NCBI RefSeq assembly: GCF_028502605.1
Contig: NC_079233.1
Location: 1,054,001 to 1,118,000, forward strand
Direction: 5' to 3'
DNA from: Trichoderma breve
Taxonomy: Eukaryota > Ascomycota > Sordariomycetes > Hypocreales > Hypocreaceae
Length of the DNA stretch: 64,000 nucleotides
The notes under the pieces were generated by a model that saw only the letters and a program-made list of their open reading frames with translations, was not told where the DNA came from and searched no databases. This document shows, in pieces, positions 61,110 to 64,000 of this stretch; position 1 is the first letter of the stretch; each line of letters begins with the position of its first letter. The translations under genes and the position numbers were made by a program.

Positions 61110-63253
61110 CTAAAGATGTTTTTTGCGAAACATGATGATGGTGCTGCTCCGGGGCACGATGCTCGACCTCCAGGTCATAGATCTTGGTGCTTCAGGCTCA
61201 AGTATCTTGCACTCCCAGTCTTCCAAGATGCGGATCAAGATGAGTTTAGTCACTAGCGAGGCATAGAATCGGCCGGGACTGTTTTTGCAGATCATTATCC
61301 ATTAGTACAATACAACGCCTCAGCCGCTCTCTTTGAGCAGATCATCCTTGGCTCACCAAACCGCATTGCCAAGTCCCCAAATTGGCCAATCAAGAGTGGC
61401 ATCGGTAAACTTGGACTCCTTCCGGTCAGACATGTTGATGGGTTGCTTTTGATGATGGAGTTGGGCGTTGTCATGCGCGAATCTGAAGCCATCAAAAGTC
61501 TGCGGGTCTCTGTATCGCGTGCTGTCTTGCATCATGGCTCGCTGGGGGATACATGCCCAATCGCCCTTGTTGAGGGATGAGCCATCTTGGAAGATATACG
61601 GAACGAGAGCCTTGCGCCGGCACGTAACTAAGGGTACCGTAAGTCAGTATTCTTAAAGATAGGCGTCGTCTTATAATAGTAATGCAGCTAACTTACTGGC
61701 ATCGAAGTTGCTGTTGCGAACTGATTCCTTGATGAAGCTGTCAAGCAGCGGCAGTCTTTCAACATCTCTTGGAGAATCCTCCGCGTGAAAGCAGTCTCGA
61801 ATCTCTATAGCCAATGGCTCAACGTATTCGGGATGTAGACATAAATCTTGAATCGCATATGTCGACGTCTGATCAACAATGTTAGCATACTACAACGATG
61901 TGGTATAAGAGGCGGACGTTTTTCATACCATGGCCAATTGATGCACCGATCCAAACCAAACCGCCATAATCTCGCCCACCATTTTCGCAGGCGTCCAGGG
62001 GTTTTTGCGAGGCGAGTTGTCAATCAACCATTGCATACAATCCATCTAGGCTGTGTCAGCTATACACACGGAGTCACGTACGAATTAGCTTGGCAATTCG
62101 TCAACGTACAGGTGTAGCCTCGTTGGACTGAAGTCCTCTAATTGCGAGTCGCTGCTCAATAATTGGCACCAGGTAGCGGTAGAGTGTTGTCGCGGCTTTG
62201 TGTCGATTGGTGGCGATGGATGCCACCAGTGGCCGCATGAATTCCGGAGTGATACGCAAAAACTCAGCCGCAAAGGCCACGTCTTGAGGGAAATCCAAGG
62301 CGGCAGAGGTAAATTCCGTGTTTTGGGCTATTCTCATGCAGCAATCGTTAGTGTAGCTACTTCTTCAAAGGATATTGAGAAGAAAGGGGGGTCGTACAGA
62401 GTTCTTCACCAAAGAAGATGAAGCAGTTGACTCTAGTAACGAGTGTCTTCATCAAAGGGAAAATTTTGGCATGCGCAAACCCTTTAGAAATTATGTTAGG
62501 AAGATCGCCCAGTGTAATTGAAACACGTCAGGATACAGTTGGCTTCAATACCGTCTGATTGCACGTCTCTCAGCCCAGTCAACAGAGCATTCTTCACTAT
62601 CCCCTCTAGATGAGGTTGGAATTTCGGGAGGTGAGAAGTAAGAAGGCTTCGAAGGGCACGGACATATCCCGTGCCTTCAATTCCACGATGGTCTTGCACC
62701 TCAAAACCACACATCGTGTAGTTAGGTTGTAGGATCTGCTTCTTCGTTAGGTGTGCAGGCGGTCGTGTGTTTATTATGGCATCGTATACCTCTTTAGCTA
62801 CGGCATGTAGCGATAAGTGTTGGGATGGCGCATTTATGAGCTCCTTGATAAGACTGGTGGACGTGATGAAAAGATAGTCATTAGATGGAGTGGAAACTTT
62901 GAAGGGTTTCCCTTGAGCCTATCCAATGTCAGATTCGCTGGTGAATGTTACATGTGCCAACTTGTACGCCTCTTACCCGATTATATGCACGATCGATGAG
63001 CTCGGGTCCTGAGAAAAGATACAAAACGCCGTGAATACGTCGGACCAAGAATGAAGTTGCCTACATTTCCATGATCCAGTAAAGTCAGCATCCACGAATC
63101 ACGGAATCCCACATGCTAACTGACCGTTCTGACTCGGTGAAACTGAGCCACAAGCAGGGCTGCAACTAAAAATGTGACTCCAAGTAGCTTCTCCTTGTAT
63201 ATCACTAGGGCAGCCAACTTAAACGAAAGAACGGTATCTGTAATGACGGACAT
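61110..63253 (-). CDS. Cytochrome P450 monooxygenase (ent-kaurene-oxidase-like class)
   Basis: ER membrane haem-thiolate monooxygenase. Ten exons (minus: 63253-63125, 63060-62977, 62918-62790, 62735-62552, 62481-62398, 62327-62110, 62045-61929, 61868-61697, 61627-61357, 61278-61110) join without frame break to 518 residues, a normal P450 length. An N-terminal anchor (about 22-38) is followed by the LQPNYTMCGFE region, an unusual I-helix (KMVGEIMAVWFGSVHQLAM), ExxR in FIKESVRNS, the DPQTFDGFRF block, and the haem loop WGLGNAVCPGRF with its Cys ligand. Intron 9 cuts the haem loop exactly within the Cys codon. The usual Arg/His before the Cys is Ala. The look is that of fungal secondary-metabolism P450s related to gibberellin ent-kaurene oxidase; family number and substrate cannot be given. 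No partner synthase is in view. Confidence 0.9.
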
Positions 63254-64000
63254 TTTGTCGCTTCGATCTTTTGGAGGAGCTCAGGAATAGTATATGGGTG
63301 GTTCAAGAACTTTTAGAAGGAGAAGATATAACAAAGATTATTGGAGTTCAGGCACGGCTTTAATGGGAAGCCCTCTATTTTAGATGATTGAGCCTCCTTA
63401 TAAATATTGCGACCTATTGGGCGCATATTTCCAGGGTTACGCCTTGGTATACAGCCATTCTTCACGTCTCTATGAGCAAACTCGGTTTTCAACACTACAA
63501 GGAGCTTCTACTTCACATTCACATACGTACAAAGCCCCTATTAGGGGACAGTTTGCTTCACTACCCTGTTCCCATCCCACAGCCCTGTTACTGATAGTGC
63601 GAAGTAGAGAGACAGGCATTACAATCCGTTCAGCCCCAACTGATAGATCAGTTCATATGAAACTAGCCGAGCTATGCTCGCATCACGGTTTATAGATAGG
63701 TGTTATTTTAGGCCACACGATAAATACGTTCTATACATGCTTTATATGTACATTGCCTGTTACAATACTATGCATTTCCACAGTTGTTGAATGTTCTCAC
63801 AAGTCGCCCACTCTCCTCACCTATTGTCCTCCAAACGTCTCTTCAAAGCCTATCATTTTCCCCCGCAAAGCACGTACCCCGCGAGCACGGCCCAAGTTCA
63901 TCGGCTGATGTTGTGACACCGGTAATTGTACCCCTGGAAATCTCAGAAAGAGGCTGCATAAGTGCCGGCTGCGTACGGCGTTGTTAGACTCACATACCAT
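63254..64000. other. P450 promoter side and unassigned end of window
   Basis: AT-rich. TATAAATA (reads TATTTATA on the minus strand) at 63,399-63,406 is about 150 bp upstream of the P450 ATG and may be its TATA element. Short plus-strand frames (63,384-63,695 and 63,784-63,987) have no recognisable domain. The window ends in gene-free DNA. Confidence 0.45.

Overview
The window is nuclear DNA of a filamentous ascomycete (Pezizomycotina), most likely a Sordariomycete and plausibly Hypocreales. Genes have short GT-AG introns (about 50-250 bp) with CTAAC/CTGAC-like branch sites, pyrimidine-rich leaders and 0.2-9.5 kb spacers. The protein set also fits: an acuK-type gluconeogenesis regulator, a membrane-anchored GH5 exo-glucanase, a HET-domain protein and a PTH11-like 7-TM protein. 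The species call is inference; no rRNA or tRNA was found to anchor it.

Layout. 0-5.3 kb: an NRAMP metal transporter and a VHS/GAT endocytic adaptor (LSB5-like), both +. 5.3-14.8 kb: a very long spacer and leader with no convincing protein gene, feeding a four-finger C2H2 transcription factor (14.8-16.3 kb). 19.6-28.6 kb: DsbA-like oxidoreductase (+), then TFIIE beta, cytochrome b5, actin-capping protein alpha and branched-chain 2-oxoacid dehydrogenase E1 beta (all -). 29.7-36.2 kb: a type II membrane GH5 exo-1,3-beta-glucanase and a DHA1-type MFS transporter (+). 36.2-43 kb: a long leader and the acuK-like Zn2Cys6/PAS regulator. 43.3-50 kb: riboflavin kinase, FMP52-like protein, RING protein, a DUF3632-like protein and an SDR. 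51.3-63.3 kb has a more accessory character: alpha/beta hydrolase, HET protein, AYR1-like SDR, 7-TM rhodopsin-domain protein and a 10-exon cytochrome P450.

Most genes are unrelated housekeeping functions (mitochondrial catabolism, basal transcription, actin capping, flavin synthesis), as is usual for a fungal chromosome arm. The right-hand 13 kb (hydrolase, HET, SDR, 7-TM, P450) is the only part that might be a co-working accessory or metabolic group. It has no visible backbone synthase (PKS, NRPS or terpene cyclase) inside the window. All exon structures were worked out by hand from splice signals and reading-frame continuity, with no transcript evidence. I found no clear novel system. The best leads are a uORF-type peptide before the C2H2 gene, an inverted repeat beside a 40-T tract, a readable retained intron giving the AYR1-like SDR a hydrophobic tail, a noncanonical RING, and an orphan Asn-rich small ORF.
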